Assembly: GCA_023460315.1 (NCBI GenBank)
Contig: JAEWQO010000098.1
Location: 1-64,000 of the forward strand
Direction: 5' to 3'
Source of the DNA: Actinomycetes bacterium
GTDB lineage: Bacteria; Actinomycetota; Coriobacteriia; Coriobacteriales; Eggerthellaceae
DNA: 64,000 nt
Both the position numbers and the translations under genes were made by a program. The notes below the pieces were generated by a model that worked only from the letters and a program-made list of their open reading frames with translations, did no database searches and was not told where the DNA came from. Shown here piece after piece: positions 17,924-26,438 of this stretch (within the stretch, counting starts at the first letter, position 1; every line of letters starts with the position of its first letter).

Positions 17924-18463
17924 TCAAGCGGACAAAAGGACGGTCGAGCCGCATGCCAGCACAAGGATAACCGCAACATACGCGGCCAAGCCTATGATTG
18001 CCGCCAGCGAATGAATCGTCCGCTCTTGCTGAGCCAGGAAGAGCATGTGATCTGGTCCCGCGTAGCTGTGCGCCTGTTTGAATTGGGCAATGCGCTCCTT
18101 CAAAAGCCTATCGTATGCAGGATAGAAAAGGGAAAGCTGAAGAGAGCTCACAATGACCGTAAACGCAATCCGCGGCAAGGCAAGTGCTGCCTTGGCGGCG
18201 GACGGGGACGGAGCAAGTCCCGCAGCAGTTATCGAAATCACGGCTGCTATCACCAAGGCAGCGATAAACATAATGCCCTCGCGATATACCCCGCGATAGA
18301 GACAATAGAACCCGCCGAAAAACAGGCCAAGCCCAGAAACACGGCTGCGCAGGATCGTCTTTTTGTACATTTGATCCGCGTTCCGGCCGATCAAAGCACG
18401 ATACAGGCCCTCATTCAGCCTCTCTTCGACAGTCGCTGCATCCGCGTACTTGGAATCATCCAC
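17924..18463 (-). CDS. small membrane protein, DUF2628-like
   Basis: 179 aa with about four hydrophobic segments: residues ~45-62 (GLGLFFGGFYCLYRGVY), ~65-85 (IMFIAALVIAAVISITAAG), ~95-115 and ~155-178. The FGGFYCLYRGVYREG segment resembles DUF2628-type membrane proteins, whose function is not established. It starts with GTG at 18463 preceded by AAAGGA at 6-7 nt. A soluble N-terminal ~35 residues and a loop near residues 125-145 lie outside the membrane segments. It is a single gene between an intergenic repeat region and the ABC transporter pair; no functional link is visible. Confidence 0.6.
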   Translation of the reverse strand: MDDSKYADAATVEERLNEGLYRALIGRNADQMYKKTILRSRVSGLGLFFGGFYCLYRGVYREGIMFIAALVIAAVISITAAGLAPSPSAAKAALALPRIAFTVIVSSLQLSLFYPAYDRLLKERIAQFKQAHSYAGPDHMLFLAQQERTIHSLAAIIGLAAYVAVILVLACGSTVLLSA

Positions 18464-18669
18464 TCTTTTCCTTTGTCCGAATTTGCAGAGCCTTCCGCAA
18501 ACCTACCGCACGATCAGCTATCGCAAGATGCCCAACGAAGATTCCCCCTGATCTGACGCAATAGCAAACATCTCACGCACAAGAGAGATCCGATAGATGC
18601 CTCACCCAAATTCGCCTGGCACCCCGGCCTATAGCCAGCACGCAGCATAAGCCACCGGTTCACACTCCT

Positions 18670-19548
18670 CTACAGCGGCACGCAGACGGTGGTGCGTTCC
18701 CCAGTGCTCAGTTCGACGTCGATGACGTTGACGCGGGTATGATAGATGCTTTCCAGCTCCTCACGCGTCATGACCTCATGGGGGCCGCCTTCGACCTCAA
18801 TGCATCCCTCTTTCATGACGATGACGCGATTGGCGCAGTAGAACGCCTGGTGCGGGTCGTGCGTGACCATGAGCACGCTCACCCCCGTCTTTGCCAGGTC
18901 TCTCATGCGCGAAAGGACGATCTGCTGGTTGCCGAAGTCGAGGCTGGCCGTCGGCTCATCCATGATGATGAGGTCGGGCTGCTGCGTGAGCGCACGGGCG
19001 ATGAGGATGAGTTGCTGCTGGCCTCCCGAGAGCTTGGTGTACGTGTGTTGCGCCAGGTGGTCAATGCCCAGAAGGCACATGGCCTGCCATGCCACACGGC
19101 GGTCCTCCGGCGTCGTGCGCGACATGCGGCCCACGTACGGCGTGCGTCCCATCAGCACCACGTCGGCCACCGAGAAGGGGAACGGCGGGGTGTGCGCCTG
19201 GGGGATGTAGGCGAACATCCGCGCACGTTCGCGGTCGGTGAGACGCAGCACGTTCGTCCCCTCCATGGCCACCTCGCCCGACAGGGGCCTGATGAGCCCG
19301 AGGATATTCTTCAAAAGCGTGGTCTTGCCGCATCCGTTGGCGCCGATGACGCACACGAAGTCACCCCGCGCGACATCGAACGACACGCCATGGACAATCT
19401 CCTTGTGCCCATAGCCACAATGGAGGTCCCGCACGGCCAGCAGATGCCCCCCGCAGGCGGCTTTCATATCCTCGCGTTCCGTCGCGCCCGGCGCCCCCGC
19501 CAAGCCCTCGTCACAGCTACCCAGCTCCTCAGCTGCTTCTCCGACCAT
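18670..19548 (-). CDS. ABC transporter ATPase, Fe/heme/cobalamin type (FecE/BtuD-like)
   Basis: 292 aa. Walker A GANGCGKTT, signature LSGGQQQ, Walker B LIIMDEPTASLD and the switch His (VTHDP) are all intact, so it should be an active importer ATPase. An extra ~30 residues precede the domain (MVGEAAEELG...), starting at ATG 19548, which lies 2 nt after the permease stop TAG with GGGGTGG upstream. MKAACGG at 19467 is an alternative start. It is the second gene of a two-gene operon with the FecCD permease at 19551-20795, which has no binding protein of its own. The lipoprotein at 14601-15719 is the nearest candidate. Confidence 0.92.
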   Translation of the reverse strand: MVGEAAEELGSCDEGLAGAPGATEREDMKAACGGHLLAVRDLHCGYGHKEIVHGVSFDVARGDFVCVIGANGCGKTTLLKNILGLIRPLSGEVAMEGTNVLRLTDRERARMFAYIPQAHTPPFPFSVADVVLMGRTPYVGRMSRTTPEDRRVAWQAMCLLGIDHLAQHTYTKLSGGQQQLILIARALTQQPDLIIMDEPTASLDFGNQQIVLSRMRDLAKTGVSVLMVTHDPHQAFYCANRVIVMKEGCIEVEGGPHEVMTREELESIYHTRVNVIDVELSTGERTTVCVPL

Positions 19549-19550
19549 GG

Positions 19551-20795
19551 CTACCACCCCTTCATGTTGTGCCGGAAGATAAATATGAAGAAGGGCACGC
19601 CAAGAATAGCCGTGAGGATGCCGATGGGAATCTCGGTCGACGAGATAAGACGCGCCACGTTGTCCACGAGCAGCAGGTAGCCGGCGCCGATAAACATGGA
19701 GGCCGGCAACAGCACCTTGTAGTTCGGGCCCACGATCGCCCGCGCAAGATGGGGAATGACCAGGCCCACCCAGCCAACGATGCCCGACACCGCCACCGAG
19801 CACGCCACGATGAGCGTGGCGGCAAAAATGACCACCGTGCGGACGCGCCTCGTGTTGATGCCCAAGCTCTTGGCCTCTTCTTCCCCAAACGAAAGCACGT
19901 TGAGCTTCCAACGCTCCATCAGAAGCAAGGAGAAGCCCAGGACCATCGGCAGCACGATCATCAGGAAGTCATTCTGGTCTATGCGCGAGAAGCTGCCCAT
20001 GAGCCAGAACGTGATGGCTGGCAGCTTGTCATTGGCATCCGCCATAAATTTTATGAGCGACGTTCCCGACTGGAACAACGTGGACACCAACATGCCGCCC
20101 AACACCAAGCCCAGAATGGCGTCGTACCTGTTCACCATCTTGTTCATCCACACCGCCCCGCCGACGGCGACCATTGCCCCTATGAAGGCGAGCAACTGCA
20201 CCATGGAATTCGGCATATCCAGCAGCAAAGCCAGGCAGGCTCCCAAGCTGGCGCCCGCCGAGGCGCCCAGCAGGTCAGGGGAAACCAGCGGGTTCTTGAA
20301 CATGCCTTGGTAGCTTGCGCCCGCGACCGCCAGCGCCGCGCCCACCAGCACCACCACCATGATGCGCGGCAGGCGGATGTTCAAAAGCGCCGTGGCCATT
20401 TTCTGGTCCACCTCAATCAGCGGAACGGTCACGCCGAAGACGGATTGCAGAAAGCCGGCAATCGCGTTGTTTGCGAGCCCGTAGACGGTTTGCACCAGCT
20501 CGATGGGATTGATGGGATAGCGTCCGAGAGCGAATGAAAGCATCATGATGCCGACGAGCGACAAGCCGATGGCGACCTTTATCCAGGGAGCCACCTTTCT
20601 GTTCAACGCCTCTTCCGCACGTGCATCCGATGCCTCGGCGGCATCGCAGCAGAACCCGTCAGGCGCTTCTTGGGAAGATCTCCCGGCAACCCGAGACGCG
20701 ATTCGCCGCTTCACCGAAAGAAAAGAACCACGTCCCTTGTGCCGCTGCCGATGTCTTTTGCCATCCAGAGCACCGCGCACCTCTGCTTCATTCAC
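19551..20795 (-). CDS. FecCD/BtuC-family ABC permease
   Basis: 414 aa. About 70 hydrophilic N-terminal residues, longer than usual for the family, are followed by around ten membrane segments (from WIKVAIGLSLVGIMMLSFAL to PIGILTAILGVPFFIFIF). Family hallmarks are RLPRIMVVVLVGAALAVAG, QGMFKNPLVSPDLLGASAGA and GWVGLVIPHLARAIVG, the last containing the loop that contacts the ATPase. It would import an iron-siderophore, heme or corrinoid. A palindrome at 20916-20934, shared with the luxR operon, lies upstream. The arrangement is divergent from a second, complete importer operon at 21069-24150. Confidence 0.92.
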   Translation of the reverse strand: MNEAEVRGALDGKRHRQRHKGRGSFLSVKRRIASRVAGRSSQEAPDGFCCDAAEASDARAEEALNRKVAPWIKVAIGLSLVGIMMLSFALGRYPINPIELVQTVYGLANNAIAGFLQSVFGVTVPLIEVDQKMATALLNIRLPRIMVVVLVGAALAVAGASYQGMFKNPLVSPDLLGASAGASLGACLALLLDMPNSMVQLLAFIGAMVAVGGAVWMNKMVNRYDAILGLVLGGMLVSTLFQSGTSLIKFMADANDKLPAITFWLMGSFSRIDQNDFLMIVLPMVLGFSLLLMERWKLNVLSFGEEEAKSLGINTRRVRTVVIFAATLIVACSVAVSGIVGWVGLVIPHLARAIVGPNYKVLLPASMFIGAGYLLLVDNVARLISSTEIPIGILTAILGVPFFIFIFRHNMKGW

Positions 20796-20915
20796 GAGAA
20801 TCCTCTTTGTCCCGACACTTCTTGCCGTCTCCGTGTGTTTCTGCCTTCGGCCTGATGAAATGAACCATGCATTACATCCTTGAACAACTATAAAGGCATC
20901 GGGAAAGATAGAGAC

Positions 20916-20934
20916 CCTAGACGTTTGGTATAGG
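20916..20934. promoter_or_regulatory. palindromic operator upstream of FecCD permease
   Basis: CCTAGAC-GTTTG-GTATAGG, matching the dyad at 12797-12815 in both half sites and spacing. Read toward the minus-strand permease, a -10-like TATAGT lies 23 nt beyond it with no good -35. That fits an activator site placed near -44. Confidence 0.65.
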
Positions 20935-20938
20935 CAAC

Positions 20939-20980
20939 CGCCCTTCTCTTCTCCTATCTCGCTCTTCTCTTCTCCTATCT
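20939..20980. repeat. 21-bp tandem direct repeat
   Basis: Two head-to-tail copies of CGC(C/T)CTTCTCTTCTCCTATCT (20939-20959 and 20960-20980), 20 of 21 bases identical. They sit between the operator and the plus-strand promoter in the divergent ABC-transporter control region. This is a possible regulator site or spacer duplication. Confidence 0.7.
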
Positions 20981-20988
20981 ATCTTTTA

Positions 20989-21017
20989 TTGAAACTATTC
21001 CTTTTCTGGTATATATT
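20989..21017 (+). promoter_or_regulatory. sigma-A-type promoter of the plus-strand importer operon
   Basis: TTGAAA (20989-20994), 17-nt spacer, TATATT (21012-21017). The expected start is near 21024, about 45 nt before the permease gene. Confidence 0.6.
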
Positions 21018-21068
21018 GGTTCGGGCATTATCCTGAGCAAAAATTCAAGGGGGAGGGGGACGGCAGGC

Positions 21069-22208
21069 GTGATGAAACGCGCGGACGAAGGATACACCGG
21101 CAACGACCGCCCCAGAGGAGACACGGAGCAGAGCAACTCAAAGCGATTGGACTTTGAAGCTCCTCCCGTCGCCCCCGCTCCGGCCATCCCCTCAAGCAAA
21201 AGTGCTCGCCGTGCGAATATCGTCATTGCCGGTCTTGCTGTGTTCATGGTGGTTGCCGCAGGCGTCTCCCTTCTGCTTGGACGTTACCCGATTGAGCCCT
21301 CCGAGGCCATCCGTATGCTGATCAATCTGGTGGTGCCCCTCGAACCAACCTGGACATCTCAGCAAGAAACGCTCTTTTTCAACGTTCGCCTGCCCCGTAT
21401 CATGCTCGCTCTCATGGTGGGATGCTGCCTGGCTGCAGCGGGCGCGGCCTTTCAGGGGACCTTCCAAAACCCCCTCGTCTCCCCCGATATCTTAGGCGCG
21501 TCACAAGGAGCCGCCTTCGGAGCAGCAGTCGCCATCCTGGCAGGCGGGGGCACCTTTGCCGTCTCCACGTCTGCGTTTGCCTTCTCCATTTCCACCGTGT
21601 TGCTCGTTCTTTTGATAAGTAGCCGCGCTAAAGGAAACCGGGTGCTCGTCGTTGTGCTTGCCGGCGTGATGGTAAGCTCGCTCTTCTCGGCAGGCGTCTC
21701 GTTCACCAAGCTCATCGCCGATCCCCAAGACACCCTTCCCGCCATCACCTACTGGCTCATGGGAAGTTTGACCGGCGCGAAGCTTGACACCAACCTTTTG
21801 GCGACATCGGTTCCGATGCTCGTCGGCCTCATCGTGCTCTTTGCGCTGAGATGGCGCATCAATGTGCTTACGATGGGAGACGACGAAGCATCGACCATGG
21901 GTGTCGATGCACGAAAGCTCCGCCTGGTCGTCATTCTGGCAGCCACACTCGTTACCGCCGCCAGCGTGTCCGTGACGGGCATGATTGGCTGGGTGGGCCT
22001 GGTGATCCCCCATCTGTCCCGCATGATTGTGGGATCTGACTACCGCAAACTGCTTCCCGCCAGCATGCTTATGGGCGCGAGTTTTTTGCTGATCGTCGAC
22101 AACATCTCTCGGCTGGCGACAACAGCCGAAATTCCCATCGGCATCCTGACGGCTTTCGTCGGAGCACCGTTCTTTCTCTACCTCATCACGAGAAAGAAGC
22201 AGCTATGA
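21069..22208 (+). CDS. FecCD/BtuC-family ABC permease (second system)
   Basis: 379 aa. A ~45-residue hydrophilic N-terminus is followed by about ten membrane segments. Family motifs RLPRIMLALMVGCCLAAAG, QGTFQNPLVSPDILGASQGA and GWVGLVIPHLSRMIVG are present. The frame starts at GTG 21069, with ATG at 21072 equally possible; a GGGGGAGGGGG stretch lies about 10-20 nt upstream. It overlaps the ATPase gene by 4 nt (ATGA). It is clearly paralogous to the permease at 19551-20795, and the two operons diverge from a common control region. Import of an iron-siderophore, heme or corrinoid ligand is the family role; the ligand is not determined. Confidence 0.92.
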   Translation: MMKRADEGYTGNDRPRGDTEQSNSKRLDFEAPPVAPAPAIPSSKSARRANIVIAGLAVFMVVAAGVSLLLGRYPIEPSEAIRMLINLVVPLEPTWTSQQETLFFNVRLPRIMLALMVGCCLAAAGAAFQGTFQNPLVSPDILGASQGAAFGAAVAILAGGGTFAVSTSAFAFSISTVLLVLLISSRAKGNRVLVVVLAGVMVSSLFSAGVSFTKLIADPQDTLPAITYWLMGSLTGAKLDTNLLATSVPMLVGLIVLFALRWRINVLTMGDDEASTMGVDARKLRLVVILAATLVTAASVSVTGMIGWVGLVIPHLSRMIVGSDYRKLLPASMLMGASFLLIVDNISRLATTAEIPIGILTAFVGAPFFLYLITRKKQL

Positions 22209-22990
22209 GCATCGAGACACGGCATCTCTGCTTCTCCTATGGCAAACGCCAGGTGCTCCATGACATCAGCATTGAGGTGCCCGATGCCACACTCGTGAAC
22301 GTCTTGGGGCCAAACGGCGTGGGCAAATCGACCCTGTTCCGTTGCATATTGGGCCTGAACAGCAATTATTCAGGAACCATTCTCATCAATGGAAAGGATC
22401 TGAAAAGCTTGGGAATTCGCGAGCGCGCTCGTGAGATATCCTATATCCCCCAATCGCATGCGCCCGTGTACAACTATGAGGTGCTCGACGTCGTGATCAT
22501 GAGCACGGGAGCCGATCTGGGCATGCTGCGTTCACCGGGGCCGCGACAGCGGCAGCGGGCCTACAACGCTCTCGAACGCGTCGGCATCGCCCATCTGGCG
22601 CAGCGCACCTACACCCAGATTTCGGGCGGCGAGCAACAACTCGTGCTGATTGCGCGGGCACTTGCGCAAAACGCCCGCACCATCATCATGGACGAACCGA
22701 CAAGCGCGCTCGACTATGGCAACACGATACGCGTCCTGTCCTGCGTGCGCCAGCTGGCGAAGGAGGGGCTCAGCATCGTGCAGTCGACCCATCAGCCGGA
22801 CCAAGCCTTCCTGTATGCAGACAAGACGCTCGTGCTGCATCAAGGACATGTCCACGCCTTTGGCGATCCGAAGGATGTCATCACCGACGAGCTGGTCAGC
22901 ACCATTTACGGCGTGAATGTCGAAGTCAATTCCCTCTATGGCGACAAGGTGCGCGTTTGCGTGCCTGTGCAAGAAATTGAACGACAATGA
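22205..22990 (+). CDS. ABC transporter ATPase (second Fe/heme/B12 system)
   Basis: 261 aa. Walker A GPNGVGKST, signature ISGGEQQLV, Walker B TIIMDEPTSALD and switch His (STHQPDQ) are intact. It starts at ATG 22205, overlapping the permease stop by 4 nt, and its own stop overlaps a possible ATG of the next frame. It resembles the ATPase at 18670-19548 throughout (e.g. YIPQSHAPVYNYEVLDVVIM against YIPQAHTPPFPFSVADVVLM), so the two cassettes are duplicates that have diverged. It couples ATP hydrolysis to the permease encoded at 21069-22208. Confidence 0.93.
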   Translation: MSIETRHLCFSYGKRQVLHDISIEVPDATLVNVLGPNGVGKSTLFRCILGLNSNYSGTILINGKDLKSLGIRERAREISYIPQSHAPVYNYEVLDVVIMSTGADLGMLRSPGPRQRQRAYNALERVGIAHLAQRTYTQISGGEQQLVLIARALAQNARTIIMDEPTSALDYGNTIRVLSCVRQLAKEGLSIVQSTHQPDQAFLYADKTLVLHQGHVHAFGDPKDVITDELVSTIYGVNVEVNSLYGDKVRVCVPVQEIERQ

Positions 22991-23016
22991 CAGAAACAAG
23001 AAAAGGGAGGATAGGC

Positions 23017-24150
23017 ATGACAATCGTAAGGACGGATACTTGGCGCAAAAGGCTGGTCGCAGCAGTCTGCGCCTGTGCGCTTTGCCTTGGACTGGCCGGA
23101 ATGCTTGCCGGTTGCTCGAGCGGAGCTTCCGAAGACACCCAATCGACTGACCAAAGCGCCTCGGAACAGTCATCGACGGTCACCTTTACTGATTCTGCGG
23201 GTCGCGAGGTCGAGGTACCCGCCCAGATTGACCGGATCGCCCCATCGGGCCACACTGCGCAACAAGTGCTCTTGACCATGGCACCTGACAAGATGGTCGG
23301 CCTTTCCCAAGAATTGACGGACGACCAACTGAAGTATCTTGGCGACAAGTTCAGCGACTATCCCGTGTTCGGAGCAGCCTTCGGTGCCAAGGGAGACATG
23401 AACAAGGAAGCCGTCGCCGCCTCCGGGGCCCAGATCGTCATCGATACGGGCGAATACAAGGACGGCCTCAAGGAGGATCTTGACAACCTACAATCTCAGC
23501 TGGGCATTCCTGTGGTTTTCATCGAAACGCCTCTTGACGGCTACGACAAGGCCTATGAGATGCTCGGCGAGTTGCTGGGCATGGAAGATCGCGGCAAAGA
23601 GTTGGGAGACTACTGTTCCAAAGCGTACTCTGAGACTGAAGCCGTCATGGCCTCCATTCCGGAAAGCGAACGCGTGAACGTGGCGTATCTTCTTGGCGAT
23701 TCGGGACTGAACGCCATCGCCAAAGGTTCCTATCAAGGCACCGTCATCGACATGTGCGCCAACAATGTCGTCGAGGTTGAAAAGGCATCCGGTAGCGGAA
23801 CGGGCAACGAGATCAGTCTCGAGCAGATCGCCGTGTGGAATCCCGACCTGATCGTGTTTGGCACAAACAGCATCTACGACACAGTGGGCAGCGACACGGC
23901 GTGGTCCGGCATTTCCGCCATCAAGTCGAACAACTACTACGAAGTTCCGAGCGAACCGTGGACCTGGCTCAACAACCCACCAACAGTGAATCAAATTCTC
24001 GGCATGCAGTGGTTCGCCCGTCTGTGCTATCCCGACAAGTTCAACGATGACATGCAGGACGTGGTGACCGAGTACTTCAAGACGTTCTATGGCTACGACT
24101 TGTCCCAGTCAGACTACGACGAGATGATGTCTACGGCTCTTCCCCACTAA
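23017..24150 (+). CDS. ABC importer substrate-binding lipoprotein (second system)
   Basis: 377 aa. ATG 23017 is chosen because GGGAGG lies 7 nt upstream; the frame can extend to an ATG at 22987 overlapping the ATPase stop. A Sec lipoprotein signal ends in LAGC. The mature protein has the metal/siderophore-binding-protein layout: DSAGREVEVP near the start, IPVVFIETP, and WSGISAIKSNNYYEVP late. Its C-terminal third parallels the Tat-type lipoprotein at 14601-15719 (GMQWFARLCYPDKF against GIQWLANLFYPDYY), so these are paralogues with different export routes. It ends 16 nt before a strong terminator. Confidence 0.92.
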   Translation: MTIVRTDTWRKRLVAAVCACALCLGLAGMLAGCSSGASEDTQSTDQSASEQSSTVTFTDSAGREVEVPAQIDRIAPSGHTAQQVLLTMAPDKMVGLSQELTDDQLKYLGDKFSDYPVFGAAFGAKGDMNKEAVAASGAQIVIDTGEYKDGLKEDLDNLQSQLGIPVVFIETPLDGYDKAYEMLGELLGMEDRGKELGDYCSKAYSETEAVMASIPESERVNVAYLLGDSGLNAIAKGSYQGTVIDMCANNVVEVEKASGSGTGNEISLEQIAVWNPDLIVFGTNSIYDTVGSDTAWSGISAIKSNNYYEVPSEPWTWLNNPPTVNQILGMQWFARLCYPDKFNDDMQDVVTEYFKTFYGYDLSQSDYDEMMSTALPH

Positions 24151-24166
24151 AGTCTCCGCAGCAAAC

Positions 24167-24194
24167 GAGAAGCCCGGCCAAGGCCGGGCTTCTC
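24167..24194. terminator. strong hairpin terminator between convergent genes
   Basis: A perfect 13-bp stem (GAGAAGCCCGGCC / GGCCGGGCTTCTC) with a 2-nt loop, then TGGTTTC on the plus strand. It ends the ABC operon and can also serve rpmE on the other strand. Confidence 0.85.
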
Positions 24195-24246
24195 TGGTTT
24201 CGCACGGACGACGTCGCTCTCGACAGCGCCCGTTCAACGCATCATG

Positions 24247-24726
24247 CTACTCGGCAGCCTGCTCCTCAGCCGGAGCAGCCTCAACGGCCGCAGCCTCGGG
24301 AGCCAGCTCAACGGCGGCAGCCTCTTCGGCGGCAACAGCTTCGGCAGCTGCAGCAGCAGCGGCGGCCTTCTTGGCTTCAGCCTCAGCCTTTGCGCTGTAC
24401 TGCGCGGCACGCTTGGCCTTCTCGGCAGCCTTCTCCTCGCGCTCGGCCTTCTTCTTCGCCTCGGCTGCAGCGATGGCGGCAGCCCGTTCGGCCTTCTTGA
24501 GCGCTTCGCGCTCTGCAACCGCATCCTTCGCGGAACCGAACTTGTCAGCAAAGCGCTGGACGCGTCCGCCCGTGTCAACAAAGCGCTGCTGGCCGGTGTA
24601 GAACGGATGGCACACGTTGCAGATGTCAATCTTCAACTCCGGCTTGGTGGAGCGGGTGGTGAACGTGTTTCCGCAACTGCATTTGACCGTGCATTCCACG
24701 TATTCCGGATGGATCCCTTGTTTCAT
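24247..24726 (-). CDS. rpmE: 50S ribosomal protein L31 with long Ala/Glu/Lys-rich tail
   Basis: 159 aa, about twice the usual ~70. Residues 1-70 are a standard zinc-type L31: MKQGIHPEYVECTVKCSCGN, then ICNVCHPFYTGQQRFVDTGGRVQRF, with the CXC/CXXC cysteines for zinc. The last ~85 residues are a low-complexity, probably helical Lys/Glu/Ala tract followed by an acidic Ala/Glu stretch. Zinc-containing L31 binds the central protuberance of the large subunit and doubles as a zinc store (established). The start ATG at 24726 lies behind AAGGAGAACCAG-type sequence. The role of the tail is unknown; a similar Ala/Glu-rich tail occurs on S2 at 33205-34008. Confidence 0.93.
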   Translation of the reverse strand: MKQGIHPEYVECTVKCSCGNTFTTRSTKPELKIDICNVCHPFYTGQQRFVDTGGRVQRFADKFGSAKDAVAEREALKKAERAAAIAAAEAKKKAEREEKAAEKAKRAAQYSAKAEAEAKKAAAAAAAAEAVAAEEAAAVELAPEAAAVEAAPAEEQAAE

Positions 24727-25352
24727 TCTGGTTCTCCTTCAACAGGCCCTGGTTTCCGACCAGGGCGAAGACAAGCTTACCTATGATATCACAACGCCGC
24801 TGTCACCGCATGGAGAATCTGGCGAAGCACATAGCCTGCTCGCACTCGAATCAGGATCCAGAACAATCGCACATCCAACCGCAAGCGCCTGCGCCTTGAG
24901 CCTTTGGCCTATTCGCACTGTCATCAAGTGGCATTGCCTCAAAGAACGAGCCGACAGCATACGTCCAGTATCCCGAACGTATGCGAAACCTTCTCCACAA
25001 TGCCTTCTCGGTACCGTTCCACTGCCTCATCGCCGCACGCCGCCATCGTTCCACTGTCTCATCGTGCACGTCCGCCGCCACACGCCAGAGCCTTTCCGCC
25101 GGATCGGCAGAAAGGCTCCCTTATGGGCAATTCTGTCAACAAGGAAAACCAACGCACAACCCACGACCTGCGAATTTCCGTGGAACACACGGTTTTGCGG
25201 ACAAGGAATTGCCCTTATCGGGCCATCTCAGCCAATCCGGCGCACACGGAAGGAATCGTCCGAGAAGGCACCGCGTCTGCCCCACGCTCCCACAACCGCC
25301 GGTTCCCTCCAGGGAACGAAGGATACCCCACCGGCCCCATCGGTCGCATTCC
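24727..25352. other. intergenic, no gene seen
   Basis: About 626 bases between rpmE and the 3' end of rhaD. All reading frames here look like chance frames without ribosome binding sites. The region holds a dispersed-repeat copy (25101-25160) followed by CTCAGCCAATCCGGC at 25228-25243, a block also found near 57433. Confidence 0.5.
25101..25160 (+). repeat. dispersed intergenic repeat, copy 3
   Basis: GGATCGGCAGAAAGGCTC then CCTTATGGGCAATTCTGTC and AACAAGGAAAACC. It aligns upstream with copies 1 and 2 and downstream (GG.AAAACC) with copies 4 and 5, linking all five. Confidence 0.6.
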
Positions 25353-26258
25353 CTAGTCCAGAAATTCCTCGTTCGCGTCCACGCCATAAGCTGACGCAAT
25401 GTCGCGCAGGCCCGCATCGGGAATGGATTGGGGCAGGTCTCCTGAACCGCCATTCATGGCACGCGCCTGTGCATAGATGGTGGCCGCCTTTTCAATCGTG
25501 TGCATGAGACCAAAGGCAGAATCAAAATCCGAACCGGAACACAGCAGGCCATGATGTGCCCAGATGCAGGCATCGAACGACTGCATCGTGGCAGCCGTGA
25601 CTTTCGCGATTTCGGGACCGCCCGGAACCGTCCACGGCACGACGCCCACACCCTGTGGAAACACGATGAGACATTCCATCATCGACTTCCAAAGCACGCG
25701 GGAAAACGTCCGGGCATCAAGCGGCAGAACGAATGTCAACGCGATGACATTCGCCGGATGCGCATGATAGAGAACGCGGCTCGCGCCTTTCGTGACATCC
25801 TTGCGAACTGAATGGACAGCTATATGGCTGGGAAGTTCGCTGGTAGGCATGCCGCCGCCCTTGAATCCCCAGACAATGCGCCACGCGCTCCCCGCACCGT
25901 CAATCTCCACGATGCCGATGTTCGAAGCAGGGTCGAGCATGACGTTCCGAAAGTATTTGCCCGCTCCTGTCGCCATGAAAAACTCACCGGCCACCGTGGG
26001 TGCCGGCACATCCAGCGGCACCCATGACCCGGGAGTGTCATAGAAGAAAGAGCGGCATGACGCCACATCCTCGCCCGTCAGGCGATAGGTCACGTTGCCG
26101 CCGTTGCGCTCGTGCCATCCTTGCAGCCAGCCGTCGCCGCACAGCCGCACGAAGCCCTTCGTGAAGCCCTGCTGCTCAACGGCCACGCCCGACACGGCTC
26201 CTTTCGCCGTGGAGACGCCCCAATCGAAGACCTCCTGCGCGCTGTCAAAAAAGCTCAT
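25353..26258 (-). CDS. rhaD: rhamnulose-1-phosphate aldolase
   Basis: 301 aa, class II aldolase. It has WHERNGGNVTYRL near residue 50, the zinc motif YHAHPAN with paired histidines, and a later WAHHGLL histidine, matching the RhaD active site. The enzyme cleaves L-rhamnulose-1-phosphate to dihydroxyacetone phosphate and L-lactaldehyde in the cytoplasm (established). Start ATG 26258 follows GGAGTGGGAT. No rhaA, rhaB or transporter gene is adjacent, so the rest of rhamnose use must be encoded elsewhere or the enzyme may serve another deoxysugar phosphate. It is the only carbohydrate catabolic gene here besides the transaldolase at 41837-42499. Confidence 0.9.
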   Translation of the reverse strand: MSFFDSAQEVFDWGVSTAKGAVSGVAVEQQGFTKGFVRLCGDGWLQGWHERNGGNVTYRLTGEDVASCRSFFYDTPGSWVPLDVPAPTVAGEFFMATGAGKYFRNVMLDPASNIGIVEIDGAGSAWRIVWGFKGGGMPTSELPSHIAVHSVRKDVTKGASRVLYHAHPANVIALTFVLPLDARTFSRVLWKSMMECLIVFPQGVGVVPWTVPGGPEIAKVTAATMQSFDACIWAHHGLLCSGSDFDSAFGLMHTIEKAATIYAQARAMNGGSGDLPQSIPDAGLRDIASAYGVDANEEFLD

Positions 26259-26438
26259 ATCCCACTCCTTTTTCCCAGAAAACGGAGATGTCCGCCCACA
26301 GCGCGGACGGACATCCCTTCACTTTAAAAACGCGGCAAGACAACTTGCCTGCCACCGCGCAAACCGCCTGCCACAGACAGGCGACCGCCCATCAGGAGAG
26401 CCTCTTCGACGCGCACGCGAACTCCGCAGGCGCAAAGG

